In this document: piece after piece, positions 19,017 through 26,780 of the stretch
Layout of the letters: each line of letters begins with the position of its first letter
How positions within the stretch are numbered: the stretch's first letter is position 1
Assembly (NCBI GenBank): GCA_913062525.1
Contig: CAJXWA010000005.1
Location: 1-52,226 of the forward strand
DNA from: an uncultured Alphaproteobacteria bacterium
GTDB lineage: Bacteria; Pseudomonadota; Alphaproteobacteria; Sneathiellales; Sneathiellaceae
Length of the DNA: 52,226 nucleotides
Direction of reading: 5' to 3'
Notes under the pieces: generated by a model
Database searches by the model: none
Seen by the model: the letters and a program-made list of their open reading frames with translations, nothing else
Told to the model about the DNA's origin: nothing
Program-made: the position numbers and the translations under genes

Positions 19017-19624
19017 TAAGTAACCCCAAATCTGAAGTCATTTTAGCCTCCTCAAGTCAATCAAGGGTAAAATTGCTCACAGATGCCGGCCTTGAATTTG
19101 ATCATGTTGCGCCAAATGTGGATGAAGAAGAGGTCAAACTATCTCTGCAAGCCGCTGGTGCTAGCGCCGCAGGAACGGCAGTTGCCCTTGCTGAACTTAA
19201 AGCATTACGCATCTCAAGAGAATGCCCAGAACATTACATTATTGGGGCGGATCAAATGCTGGAGTGTGGGGGAATTTGGTTTGATAAACCTGTAGATATG
19301 ACCCATGCCCGTGCTCATTTATCAGCTTTACGAGGGAAAACACACACCTTGCAAAACGCTGTATGCGTGGCAAAGGGAAATGCGATTATCTGGCACCATG
19401 TTAATGAGGCTAATCTATCGGTTCGGAAATTTAGCGATGAATTCCTTGATAGTTATTTAGAGGCATCAGGACCAGATATTCTACACTCTGTTGGTGCCTA
19501 TCAATTGGAAGCACAGGGGGCCCAATTGTTTAATAAGGTGGAGGGTGACTTTTTCTCTATTTTGGGATTGCCTTTACTCCCCCTTCTTGATTTTCTTCGA
19601 GGCCATAGGATTGTATTACCATGA
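19013..19624 (+). CDS. maf: Maf-family nucleotide pyrophosphatase
   Basis: House-cleaning enzyme that hydrolyses non-canonical or modified nucleoside triphosphates. The 203-residue product has the N-terminal LASSSQSRVKLL motif, the catalytic region IIGADQMLECGG, FDKP, and LRGKTHTLQNAV, and the C-terminal GAYQLEAQGAQLF motif. The Gly-Ala-Asp-Gln arrangement is typical. It overlaps the upstream regulator and the downstream aroE by 4 bp each (ATGA type), so the run from 18186 to 21741 is translated as a coupled operon. Substrate preference (m7GTP-type or dTTP/UTP-type) cannot be assigned with confidence. Confidence 0.92.
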   Translation: MISNPKSEVILASSSQSRVKLLTDAGLEFDHVAPNVDEEEVKLSLQAAGASAAGTAVALAELKALRISRECPEHYIIGADQMLECGGIWFDKPVDMTHARAHLSALRGKTHTLQNAVCVAKGNAIIWHHVNEANLSVRKFSDEFLDSYLEASGPDILHSVGAYQLEAQGAQLFNKVEGDFFSILGLPLLPLLDFLRGHRIVLP

Positions 19625-20472
19625 AACTCGCAGCTGGTGTGATGGGATCACCCATATCTCATTCATTATCCCCAAGGTTACATGGTTATTGGATTAAGAA
19701 ATATGGGTTGAATGCTTCCTATTTGGCCCGGGAAGTAAAGCCGGCTCGCTTAGAGGAAATTTTGCGAGATTTGCCGAAGACTTGCGAAAAGCGCGGAGAG
19801 ACGTTTCGCGGAACGAACCTGACCATACCGCTTAAAGAAAAAGCGCTGGATATTGTGGACATTCTCGAACCCTCAGCTAAAAGAATTGGGGCGGTGAATA
19901 CCATTGTTATAGGAGACAATGGTCGGCTGATTGGTCGAAATACGGATGGGATTGGTTTCACGGACAATCTTGCTGATCATGTGAATGTCGGTCGGTTTAA
20001 AGGCGGAACGGCGTTGGTTTTAGGGGCTGGCGGTGCGGCAAAGGCCATTGTATACGCGCTTCAGGAAATGGGGTTTTCCGAAATTCTTATTACCAACCGA
20101 ACCCGTGTTAGAGCCTCTGATCTGGTCGTTCATGCGGGTGCTCCTTGTCAATCAATTGCATGGGATGAGAAGACAGCTCGTCTTGGGGACATTGATTTAC
20201 TTGTGAACACGACAAGTCTTGGTATGGCAGGGCAACCTGCCCTTGAAATGTCTTTAGCGGGGCTCAAAAAAGGCGCGGTGGTTACTGATATAGTTTATGT
20301 TCCGCTGAAAACAGATCTATTAATAGAAGCAGAGAATAAGGGGCACGTCATTGTTGACGGCCTTGGTATGTTATTGCATCAAGCAAAAGCTGGATTTGAA
20401 GCCTGGTTCGGTGTGAAAGTTGACGTGGACGATGCCCTTAGGGCCCATGTCTTGGAAGGACTAAAAAAATAA
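19621..20472 (+). CDS. aroE: Shikimate dehydrogenase
   Basis: NADPH-dependent reduction of 3-dehydroshikimate to shikimate in aromatic amino acid synthesis. The N-terminal substrate-binding motif SPISHSLSPRLH, the catalytic Lys/Asp context (NLTIPLKEKA and GRNTDGIGF) and the Rossmann motif GAGGAAKAI followed by ITNRTR are all present. Length of 283 residues is normal. The start overlaps maf by 4 bp, and the TAATG junction with coaE shares one base. Confidence 0.96.
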   Translation: MKLAAGVMGSPISHSLSPRLHGYWIKKYGLNASYLAREVKPARLEEILRDLPKTCEKRGETFRGTNLTIPLKEKALDIVDILEPSAKRIGAVNTIVIGDNGRLIGRNTDGIGFTDNLADHVNVGRFKGGTALVLGAGGAAKAIVYALQEMGFSEILITNRTRVRASDLVVHAGAPCQSIAWDEKTARLGDIDLLVNTTSLGMAGQPALEMSLAGLKKGAVVTDIVYVPLKTDLLIEAENKGHVIVDGLGMLLHQAKAGFEAWFGVKVDVDDALRAHVLEGLKK

Positions 20473-21080
20473 TGAGTTTAAAAATAATAGGTCTGACAGG
20501 ATCAATGGGGATGGGAAAATCCACAGTTGGGAAAATGTTCGAAAAAGAAGGTATCGCTGTCTATAATGTAGATGCAGAAATTCATAAGCTTTATGAAGTT
20601 GGCGGAGTGGCGGTAGAACCCGTTCGCGCAGAATTTCCATCGGCTGTTATTGATAACAAAGTGGACCGTCCAACGCTCAGTAAGTTGGTCTTGGGACATG
20701 ACGATGCCATCAAAAAGCTAGAAAAAATTGTTCACCCCTTAGTTGGTTTGCACCGGGCTGATTTTTTAAGTAAAGCTGAAGAAGCTGGCCAAATAATGGT
20801 GGTTTTGGATGTTCCTCTCATTTTTGAAACCGGCGGTGAAGCAAATTTTGACAAGATCGTTGTGGTAAGTGCCCCTGCAGATATGCAGAAAAAGCGTGTT
20901 TTGGCGCGGGATGACATGACCGAAGACAAGTTTAATGCCATTTTCAAGCGCCAAACACCCGATGCCGTCAAAAGGGAAAAAGCGGATTTCATTATTGGAA
21001 CCGGATGTAGTGAAGCGGAAACTCTCGCTCAGGTGAAAACCTTAATTGAGACTTTGAAAAAAGAATTTGATCATGCGTGA
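20472..21080 (+). CDS. coaE: Dephospho-CoA kinase
   Basis: Final step of coenzyme A synthesis: phosphorylates the 3'-hydroxyl of dephospho-CoA. The P-loop GLTGSMGMGKST is at the N-terminus, followed by DADxxxH-type residues (NVDAEIHKLYE) and the lid motif KRVLARDDMTEDKF. It is 202 residues, as expected. Its end overlaps the start of dnaQ by 8 bp. Confidence 0.95.
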   Translation: MSLKIIGLTGSMGMGKSTVGKMFEKEGIAVYNVDAEIHKLYEVGGVAVEPVRAEFPSAVIDNKVDRPTLSKLVLGHDDAIKKLEKIVHPLVGLHRADFLSKAEEAGQIMVVLDVPLIFETGGEANFDKIVVVSAPADMQKKRVLARDDMTEDKFNAIFKRQTPDAVKREKADFIIGTGCSEAETLAQVKTLIETLKKEFDHA

Positions 21081-21741
21081 AATCGCTCTTGATACTGAAA
21101 CAACTGGGTTTGATCCTTCAAACGGCGATCGCATTGTTGAAATTGGCTGTGTTGAACTTGATAACTTCATGGCAACCGGGCGGGTCTTTCATTGCTATAT
21201 CAACCCTGAACGAGATATGCCTGAAGGGGCATTTAAAGTTCATGGTCTAAGCGAAGAATTCTTGAAAAAACATAAGGTGATGGCTGCGGAAATGGATGGG
21301 TTCCTCAAATTCATTGGGGATTCAAATCTTGTCATTCATAACGCTGAATTTGATATGAAGTTTATTAATGCGGAACTGATCCGCATGAAAAGGCTTCCCC
21401 TTCCCATGAGCCGTTCAATTGATACGGTGGCCATGGCCCGGAAAATGTTTCCAGGGGCACAGGCAAATTTGGATGCCTTATGCAGGCGTTTTGACATTGA
21501 TAACTCTGCCCGAACAAAGCATGGAGCCTTGCTTGATGCGGAACTACTTGCTGAGGTTTACCTAGAACTTCGCGGTGGCAGGCAAACAGGTTTTTCATTA
21601 GCAAGTGATGGCCAAGGCAGTAAAAAAGCCGCATCAAAATCAGTGGCCCGCCCCCCTCGTCCGCATTCTGCAACAGAAGATGAATTGAAAAACCACGCCG
21701 AATTTTTGGCGAAAATCAGTGACCCTATCTGGAAATCGTGA
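21073..21741 (+). CDS. dnaQ: DNA polymerase III subunit epsilon
   Basis: Proofreading 3'-5' exonuclease of the replicative polymerase. DEDDh motifs are visible: ExoI ALDTETTGFDP with Asp-Glu, ExoII VIHNAEFDMKF, and the ExoIII region KHGALLDAELLAEVYLEL with His and Asp. At 222 residues it includes the C-terminal region that binds the alpha subunit, which is Ala/Lys/Pro rich and less conserved. The ATG at 21073 is the natural start; a TTG two codons earlier is an open-frame extension only. It is the last gene of the regulator–maf–aroE–coaE–dnaQ operon; I see no intrinsic terminator after it. Confidence 0.95.
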   Translation: MREIALDTETTGFDPSNGDRIVEIGCVELDNFMATGRVFHCYINPERDMPEGAFKVHGLSEEFLKKHKVMAAEMDGFLKFIGDSNLVIHNAEFDMKFINAELIRMKRLPLPMSRSIDTVAMARKMFPGAQANLDALCRRFDIDNSARTKHGALLDAELLAEVYLELRGGRQTGFSLASDGQGSKKAASKSVARPPRPHSATEDELKNHAEFLAKISDPIWKS

Positions 21742-21807
21742 AGGCTAAAAAAGACATTTAACCTGCCTATTTTCGTGATTAATAAGCTTTCTCGGTCAAA
21801 ATACACA

Positions 21808-21835
21808 TTGACATAATACCAAACGGTATTATGTT
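21808..21835 (+). promoter_or_regulatory. Predicted promoter with palindromic operator for the ArsR/AHSA1 pair
   Basis: A perfect -35 hexamer TTGACA (21808-21813) and a fair -10 TATGTT (21830-21835) are 16 bases apart. The spacer and its edges are a perfect inverted repeat: ACATAATACC (21811-21820), AAAC, GGTATTATGT (21825-21834). A repressor bound there would block RNA polymerase. The palindrome size and location fit autoregulation by the ArsR-family gene that begins 45 bases downstream. Confidence 0.75.
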
Positions 21836-21878
21836 TTGGCTGAACTTGAGTAAAACCTTTAAGTTTAAGAGGTGATTT

Positions 21879-22220
21879 ATGACGCAAGAAACACAAAGCG
21901 CCTTCCGAGCGCTTGCAGATCCAACGCGGCGCCAAATTCTTTTGCAACTTAGAAGTGCTGATATGTCTATTGGTGAGGTAGCGGATCATTTTCCGATGAC
22001 GCGGGCTGCTGTAAAAAAGCACTTAGGTATCCTGGAGGAGGGAAACTTAATATCGGTCTCAGTGAAGGGGCGGGAACGAATTAATAAGCTAGAACCCGAA
22101 GGCATAAAAGCTGTGGCTGACTGGATTACCTTCTTCAGTGGTTTCTGGGACAGCAAGCTATCCAATCTCCAATCTGCTTTGAATAAACATCAACCAAAGG
22201 ATCAAACGAATGACGAGTGA
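21879..22220 (+). CDS. ArsR-family transcriptional repressor
   Basis: A 113-residue winged-helix regulator. The N-terminus FRALADPTRRQILLQLR, the recognition helix segment MTRAAVKKHLGILEEGNLI and the wing VKGRERINKL are diagnostic of the ArsR branch paired with AHSA1/SRPBCC genes. The metal-binding cysteine motif ELCVCDL of classical arsenic/metal sensors is absent, so its ligand is probably not a thiol-bound metal. It overlaps the downstream AHSA1 gene by 11 bp and has a palindromic operator in its promoter. A GAGGTGA ribosome binding sequence precedes the start. Confidence 0.9.
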   Translation: MTQETQSAFRALADPTRRQILLQLRSADMSIGEVADHFPMTRAAVKKHLGILEEGNLISVSVKGRERINKLEPEGIKAVADWITFFSGFWDSKLSNLQSALNKHQPKDQTNDE

Positions 22221-22635
22221 TACCCTTGTAAAAACAGTCTTTTTTTCGGCTTCAAGAGATGTGGTGTGGGCCTACTTGACGGAAAAAGACAAATTAGCGG
22301 TCTGGTTTCATGAAGCAGATCAAGATCTTACAGAGGGTGAGCCGTTCAATTTACTGGAGGCTGCCCCAGATGGCACTAAGTCCCGAGTTTGCTGGGGAAC
22401 GGTTCAGAAAATGGTCGCGCCTGAGGAATTAATTTATTCGTTTACCATTGGCCCGTTTGAAGGTGCTCTGACAAAAGTCACTTGGCGGTTAGAGGAAATG
22501 GGAGCCGGTACACAGCTGACTTTGACCCATGAAGGGATTGCGGCCGCGGCGGGAGAGGCCGCTATGGGCTTGTTACTTGCTTTGGATAAAGGTTGGGACG
22601 CTCATTTAGCGCGCCTGAGAGAAGGGGCTGCTTGA
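22210..22635 (+). CDS. AHSA1/SRPBCC-fold protein
   Basis: A 141-residue protein of the START-like SRPBCC superfamily (Aha1 C-terminal-like): it begins with FFSASRDVVWAYLTEKDKLAVWF and ends with the long helix GWDAHLARLRE. Such folds enclose a hydrophobic ligand pocket. Its coupling to an ArsR-type repressor is a common two-gene cassette, usually thought to respond to a small molecule, but its ligand is unknown. It is followed by a strong terminator. Confidence 0.87.
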   Translation: MTSDTLVKTVFFSASRDVVWAYLTEKDKLAVWFHEADQDLTEGEPFNLLEAAPDGTKSRVCWGTVQKMVAPEELIYSFTIGPFEGALTKVTWRLEEMGAGTQLTLTHEGIAAAAGEAAMGLLLALDKGWDAHLARLREGAA

Positions 22636-22638
22636 GCC

Positions 22639-22677
22639 AAAAAAAGGCCGCAACTGACAGTGTTGCGGCCTTTTTTT
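22639..22677. terminator. Bidirectional intrinsic terminator between the AHSA1 gene and secB
   Basis: A perfect 9-bp GC-rich stem (GGCCGCAAC 22646-22654, GTTGCGGCC 22662-22670) with a 7-base loop is flanked by an A-run before and a T-run after, so it can terminate both convergent transcripts. Confidence 0.94.
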
Positions 22678-22689
22678 AAATAGGTGTAA

Positions 22690-23178
22690 TTACGCAGAGC
22701 CAGCGGTTGCTTCTTCTGCTTCTTGTGATTTATGGGCCTGGAATAAACCTGCAAAATCAATGGGATCCAACTGCAACGGCGAGAAACCGCCGTCACGTGT
22801 AATGTCAGATACGACCCGGCGCGCAAATGGGAATAAAAGCCGTGGGCATTCGATCATGCACATCATTTCTACAGCTTCAGGTGGGAAATTCTTGATCAAG
22901 AACAGGCCGCCATAAACAAGCTCAACTATGAAGGCGGTCTCGTCTTCATGCTTGGCTGTTGTTTGAATGCGAAGCTCAATTTCAAAGTTTTCTTCGTTCA
23001 GTGCACGGGCTTGAACATTAATACCAAGCTCAACAGTTGGCTGAGGCAATTCTGGATTTAGGCTTGCCGGAGCATTTGGATTTTCAAAAGAAATATCCTT
23101 AATATACTGCGTGATAACGGACATAATTGGTCCCTCATCTGCTAGGCCAGCTTCAGTTTCCAAATCATTTTCTGCCAT
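22690..23178 (-). CDS. secB: Protein-export chaperone SecB
   Basis: Tetrameric cytosolic chaperone that keeps preproteins unfolded and hands them to SecA. The 162-residue product shows QYIKDISFENPNAP, the acidic central strand segment, the FPFARRVVSD motif and GGFSPLQLDPIDF near the end, all typical of alphaproteobacterial SecB. The ATG at 23176-23178 has a GGGAG upstream; a TTG six codons earlier overlaps that sequence and is rejected. The tail is Glu/Ala rich. Confidence 0.96.
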   Translation of the reverse strand: MAENDLETEAGLADEGPIMSVITQYIKDISFENPNAPASLNPELPQPTVELGINVQARALNEENFEIELRIQTTAKHEDETAFIVELVYGGLFLIKNFPPEAVEMMCMIECPRLLFPFARRVVSDITRDGGFSPLQLDPIDFAGLFQAHKSQEAEEATAGSA

Positions 23179-23312
23179 ATTGTGTGTATCTCCCAAAAAT
23201 AGGCGGTTTCTTTATAAAAAAGTTGTTCTTTGGCTACCATGTATTATGCGTAGCCACAAGTAGAAGAACTAAACCCTCTACGAGTTATATCTGTTTAATT
23301 CTATGTGTTTTG

Positions 23313-23837
23313 CTATGTATCTTTATCTGAATTTTTGTCTGAGTTTTTAGACCAAGGGCTTGCCTCGTTAGGGGCGCCGATTTGATCATTTTCAGTCTCA
23401 TCCACAACGGAGTATTCGCCTTCAATTATGGGGGATCGGCCCTTTTGCGGGTTTTGGTGAAACGCGCCGCTGCTGGTATTTGCGAATGAGCTGTTTTTCG
23501 CCAACTGGCCTGCGATCAGGTTTCGAAGGGGCGTCAAAAACAGCAAAAACCCAACTGTATCGGTCACAAATCCCGGAATAAGCAGGAATAATCCGGCAAG
23601 AGCCAACATAACACCACTTAAAATCTCATTTACGGGAGATTTTCCAGCATTGATATTACTTTGTGCTTTCATCAAGACAGATAGCCCCTGATGACGCAGC
23701 AATGCCATGCCAGCAATGGCTGTCAGTATGGTCAATATGGCAGTGTTCAGTGCGCCGATTTCACCGCCGACTTCAACAAAAACCGAAATTTCAAGAATTG
23801 GGATGCCGATTAACACAGCAAGAAACAGCAATGGCAA
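23313..23837 (-). CDS. fxsA: FxsA-family membrane protein
   Basis: Inner-membrane protein of the FxsA family (named for suppression of F exclusion of phage T7 in E. coli), 174 residues. Hydrophobic segments occur near residues 2-22, 28-46 and 72-105, with the motif ALAGLFLLIPGFVTDTVGFLL that identifies the family; the C-terminal third is hydrophilic and variable. The start is TTG at 23835-23837 with a GAAGGA ribosome binding sequence nine bases away; no in-frame ATG precedes the first membrane segment. It is divergent from the Tim44 gene and downstream-adjacent to secB, an arrangement shared by many alphaproteobacteria. Confidence 0.87.
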   Translation of the reverse strand: MPLLFLAVLIGIPILEISVFVEVGGEIGALNTAILTILTAIAGMALLRHQGLSVLMKAQSNINAGKSPVNEILSGVMLALAGLFLLIPGFVTDTVGFLLFLTPLRNLIAGQLAKNSSFANTSSGAFHQNPQKGRSPIIEGEYSVVDETENDQIGAPNEASPWSKNSDKNSDKDT

Positions 23838-24005
23838 ACTTGTTTATCCTTCTAATAGTTTCTATGTAACCAATAGGCACAGATTAAACGCGGGTTGAAA
23901 AGATCCGCCTAGACCTGACGCCGTGAAGGGGTTACCTTCAACCTTTGGCTTATCTATACATAGGTATGCTTTGGCATTTTACGATATTCATGTGAAGACT
24001 ATATT

Positions 24006-24695
24006 ATGGGCGACGGATTTCAGTTTCTAGACATTATTTTACTTGTCATGATTGCGGCCTTCATTTTTTTGAGGTTAAGGAACGTTCTTGGCCGCAGAAC
24101 AGGCCACGAACAACCCCCTCGTGAAGAGGTATCTCAAAAAACATATGAAGAGCCGGATAGCATTCGCGGTGACGAAGCTCTTGAAAATGTCGTCCCTCTA
24201 AAAGAGGGTATGGATATTGAGCAGCAGGATCCTGTGCATCAGACACCTGTAGCTCGAGCCCTTAGAGAAATTCACGATCTCGACCGGAACTTTAACCCTG
24301 ATACCTTCGCAAGTCAGGCAGAAATGGCTTATGAAGCCATTGTTGAAGCATTTGCAAAAGGCGATAGACGCGTTCTTGGTGATTTGCTCTCTGAAGAGGT
24401 GTACAATAATTTCTGTTCTGCCATCGACGCCCGTGAAAAAGCGGAAGAAGCTATGTCTACGGACATTCTTTCCATTGAAAAATCTGAGGTTACTGCCGCA
24501 GAACTTAACGGATCTGAAGCTGAAATTACTGTTCATTTCGAAACCGATATGATTTCAGTGACAACGAATGAAGAAGGCGTTGTTGTTAATGGCGACCCTC
24601 ACCCACACATGGTCAAAGAATATTGGACATTTGCCCGTGACTTGAAATCGAGAAATCCAAATTGGTTGCTAATCACGACCCGTAGCGCGGAATAA
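24006..24695 (+). CDS. Tim44-like domain protein (TimA type)
   Basis: A 229-residue protein with one N-terminal membrane helix (about residues 8-24, LDIILLVMIAAFIFLRL), a charged linker and a C-terminal Tim44-like domain (about 95-229) shown by FLEGAR-equivalent AEMAYEAIVEAFAKGDRRVLGDLLSEEVY. This is the bacterial relative of the mitochondrial import motor component Tim44. In Caulobacter the homologue is known as TimA, but its bacterial role is poorly defined. It precedes mltA by 9 bp, and conserved linkage to secB and fxsA suggests an envelope or export function. Confidence 0.85.
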   Translation: MGDGFQFLDIILLVMIAAFIFLRLRNVLGRRTGHEQPPREEVSQKTYEEPDSIRGDEALENVVPLKEGMDIEQQDPVHQTPVARALREIHDLDRNFNPDTFASQAEMAYEAIVEAFAKGDRRVLGDLLSEEVYNNFCSAIDAREKAEEAMSTDILSIEKSEVTAAELNGSEAEITVHFETDMISVTTNEEGVVVNGDPHPHMVKEYWTFARDLKSRNPNWLLITTRSAE

Positions 24696-24704
24696 ATCCG
24701 GGTT

Positions 24705-25937
24705 ATGGTGAGACGGTTACTCGATAGGAAGCGGTCTATTGCACTGGTCGTGGGTCTTTTGCTCGCCGCATCGGCGCTGCTTGTTTGGGTGTTTTTAGAA
24801 GATGAGAAACCTAAAAAAGACAGGCTTCAACTGACAGAAGCGCAGTTTTCTGACCTGTCGGCTTGGGGTGATGATGAATTAGATCAATTTCTGCCGGCGC
24901 TGCAACTTTCCTGCAAAAAACTACTGAAATTACCGGATGCGCGCTCATTAGGCGGGAACAAAATAGCCGGTACTTCTGCCGATTGGAAAGAAATCTGCAC
25001 GCAGGCGCTGGATTTACCAGCCCAAAGCAGCGCAATTAGGTCTTTTATCGAAAAAAACTTCACTCCCTTCCAAGTGACCAATGATGACGATCCCCAAGGG
25101 CTGTTCACAGGTTACTATGAAGCCAGCCTTCAAGGCAGCCGAACCCAGTCGGATGTTTACAAAACACCGTTGTATTTACGTCCCAGCGAGCTGATTATGG
25201 TTCATCTTGGCCGTTTTCGCGATAGCCTAAAGGGTCAACGCATTGCGGGTGTTGTAAAGAACGGTGAGCTTTACCCGTTCGCAGATCGCAAAAAAATTGA
25301 CGACGGCGCTTTGGCTGATAAAGACTTGGAGATCGTCTGGGTGGATAGTGCTGTTGATGCGTTTTTCTTGCATATTCAAGGATCAGGCCGCGTTTCTCTT
25401 GATGATGGCAGCGCCCTTCGAGTGGGTTATGCCGCGCAGAACGGCCATCCTTACTTCGCCATTGGAAAGACCCTGATTAACGACGGTGAAGTCCCTCGCG
25501 AGAAAATGTCTATGCAAGCCATCCGGGATTGGCTGGAGAATAACCCTGAAAAAGCAGATAAGCTGATGCAGGAAAATGCCTCCTACATTTTCTTTAGGGA
25601 GTTAAAAACCACAGGTCCCATTGGTGCGCAAGGGGTGGAATTAACCCCCGAGCGGAGCTTGGCTGTGGACCGGAAGTGGATGCCGCTTGGCGTTCCCATG
25701 TGGCTGGAAACTGAAGTGTTTGATGGCCCGGCAGAGACAACAGCTAAACCCTTTAATCGCTTGCTAATGGCGCAAGATACAGGCGGTGCCATTCGCGGTC
25801 CCGTGCGCGGCGATGTGTTTTGGGGAAATGGCGAGGCTGCGTATTCGCGGGCCGGCGCCATGAAAAGTGAGGGAAAATACTGGATCCTTCTGCCAAATGA
25901 CGTTGCAAAACGCCATTTATCTAAAAACAACGACTGA
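24705..25937 (+). CDS. mltA: Membrane-bound lytic murein transglycosylase A
   Basis: Cleaves peptidoglycan glycan strands to form 1,6-anhydromuropeptides. The 410-residue product has an N-terminal membrane anchor (ALVVGLLLAASALLVWVFL) rather than a lipobox, the MltA domain starting at GLFTGYYEASLQGSR, and a 3D domain at the end with AQDTGGAIRGPVRGDVFWGNG, which contains the catalytic aspartate. It lies 9 bp after the Tim44 gene and is probably co-transcribed with it. The ribosome binding sequence is weak. Confidence 0.93.
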   Translation: MVRRLLDRKRSIALVVGLLLAASALLVWVFLEDEKPKKDRLQLTEAQFSDLSAWGDDELDQFLPALQLSCKKLLKLPDARSLGGNKIAGTSADWKEICTQALDLPAQSSAIRSFIEKNFTPFQVTNDDDPQGLFTGYYEASLQGSRTQSDVYKTPLYLRPSELIMVHLGRFRDSLKGQRIAGVVKNGELYPFADRKKIDDGALADKDLEIVWVDSAVDAFFLHIQGSGRVSLDDGSALRVGYAAQNGHPYFAIGKTLINDGEVPREKMSMQAIRDWLENNPEKADKLMQENASYIFFRELKTTGPIGAQGVELTPERSLAVDRKWMPLGVPMWLETEVFDGPAETTAKPFNRLLMAQDTGGAIRGPVRGDVFWGNGEAAYSRAGAMKSEGKYWILLPNDVAKRHLSKNND

Positions 25938-25949
25938 GCCGTCTGGCGG

Positions 25950-25998
25950 AAATCTCTCAATGACAGTATAGTCCCAAAAAAGAGCTTGGGAGAGATTT
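25950..25998 (+). promoter_or_regulatory. Leader hairpin covering the lutA ribosome binding site
   Basis: The arms AAATCTCTC (25950-25958) and GAGAGATTT (25990-25998) are a perfect 9-bp inverted repeat, and inside it CCCAA (25973-25977) can pair with TTGGG (25986-25990). The downstream arms together make up the GGGAGAG ribosome binding sequence of lutA (ATG at 26004). If formed in the RNA, the structure would block translation of the lut operon; as DNA the outer repeat could equally be an operator. Only the pairing is seen; regulation is inferred. Confidence 0.5.
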
Positions 25999-26003
25999 TG
26001 TTT

Positions 26004-26780
26004 ATGTCAGATACCGATGAAAAATTGGAAGTGGCGTTATTTGTCACCTGCCTTGTGGATATTAATAGGCCCTCTGTTGGGTTTGCCGCTGTAAAATTGT
26101 TAGAGCAAACTGGCTGCACAGTATCAGTGCCAGATGCGCAAACCTGCTGCGGCCAACCGGCTTATAATTCCGGTGATCGACGCACCACGATCCAAATTGC
26201 AAAAGATGTCATCCGTAACTTCAAAGGCTACCGCTATGTTGTCGCCCCGTCGGGGTCTTGCGCAGGCATGATAACTAAGCATTATCCTGAGCTTTTTGCT
26301 GATGACCCTGACATGCTGCTAGAGGCACAAGATCTTGCAAGCCGTACTTTTGAGCTGATTTCATTTTTGAAAGATGTCCGCGGGTTTGAAGCCAAAGACG
26401 TGACGCTTAATAAAAAACTCACCTACCATGATAGTTGTGCAAACCTTCGGGAAATGAAAGTGGTGGATCAGCCAAGGGCCTTGCTTGGCGGTGTTGAGGG
26501 TCTTGAATTGATTGAGGCCGAGGACCGGGAAGCCTGTTGCGGCTTTGGCGGCACATTCTGCATTAAATACTCCGAAATATCCGAGGAAATGGTCGACAGG
26601 AAAATTGATAACTTGCTGGCAACGGGTGCAGATACGCTTGCAGCCGGTGACTTGGGTTGCCTGATGAATATTGCCGGACGGCTTTACCGTAAAGGGCACA
26701 CCATGAAAGTTCTGCACATCGCGGAAGTTCTGGCCGGTATGGGGAATGCCCCCGGCATTGGCGAGGGGACAGATCAATGA
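26004..26780 (+). CDS. lutA: L-lactate oxidation complex subunit LutA-type (YkgE), (Fe-S)-binding
   Basis: Subunit of the LutABC lactate utilisation complex. The 258-residue product has two cysteine-rich (CCG-type) domains, shown by TCCGQPAYN near the N-terminus and CCGFGGTFC near the C-terminus, which bind Fe-S clusters, plus SYHDSC-like YHDSCANLREM. The start is ATG 26004 with GGGAGAG nine bases before it; an in-frame TTG upstream would overlap that sequence. It overlaps lutB by 4 bp. The set lies between mltA and the Smr gene, which are neighbours in related genomes. Confidence 0.88.
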   Translation: MSDTDEKLEVALFVTCLVDINRPSVGFAAVKLLEQTGCTVSVPDAQTCCGQPAYNSGDRRTTIQIAKDVIRNFKGYRYVVAPSGSCAGMITKHYPELFADDPDMLLEAQDLASRTFELISFLKDVRGFEAKDVTLNKKLTYHDSCANLREMKVVDQPRALLGGVEGLELIEAEDREACCGFGGTFCIKYSEISEEMVDRKIDNLLATGADTLAAGDLGCLMNIAGRLYRKGHTMKVLHIAEVLAGMGNAPGIGEGTDQ

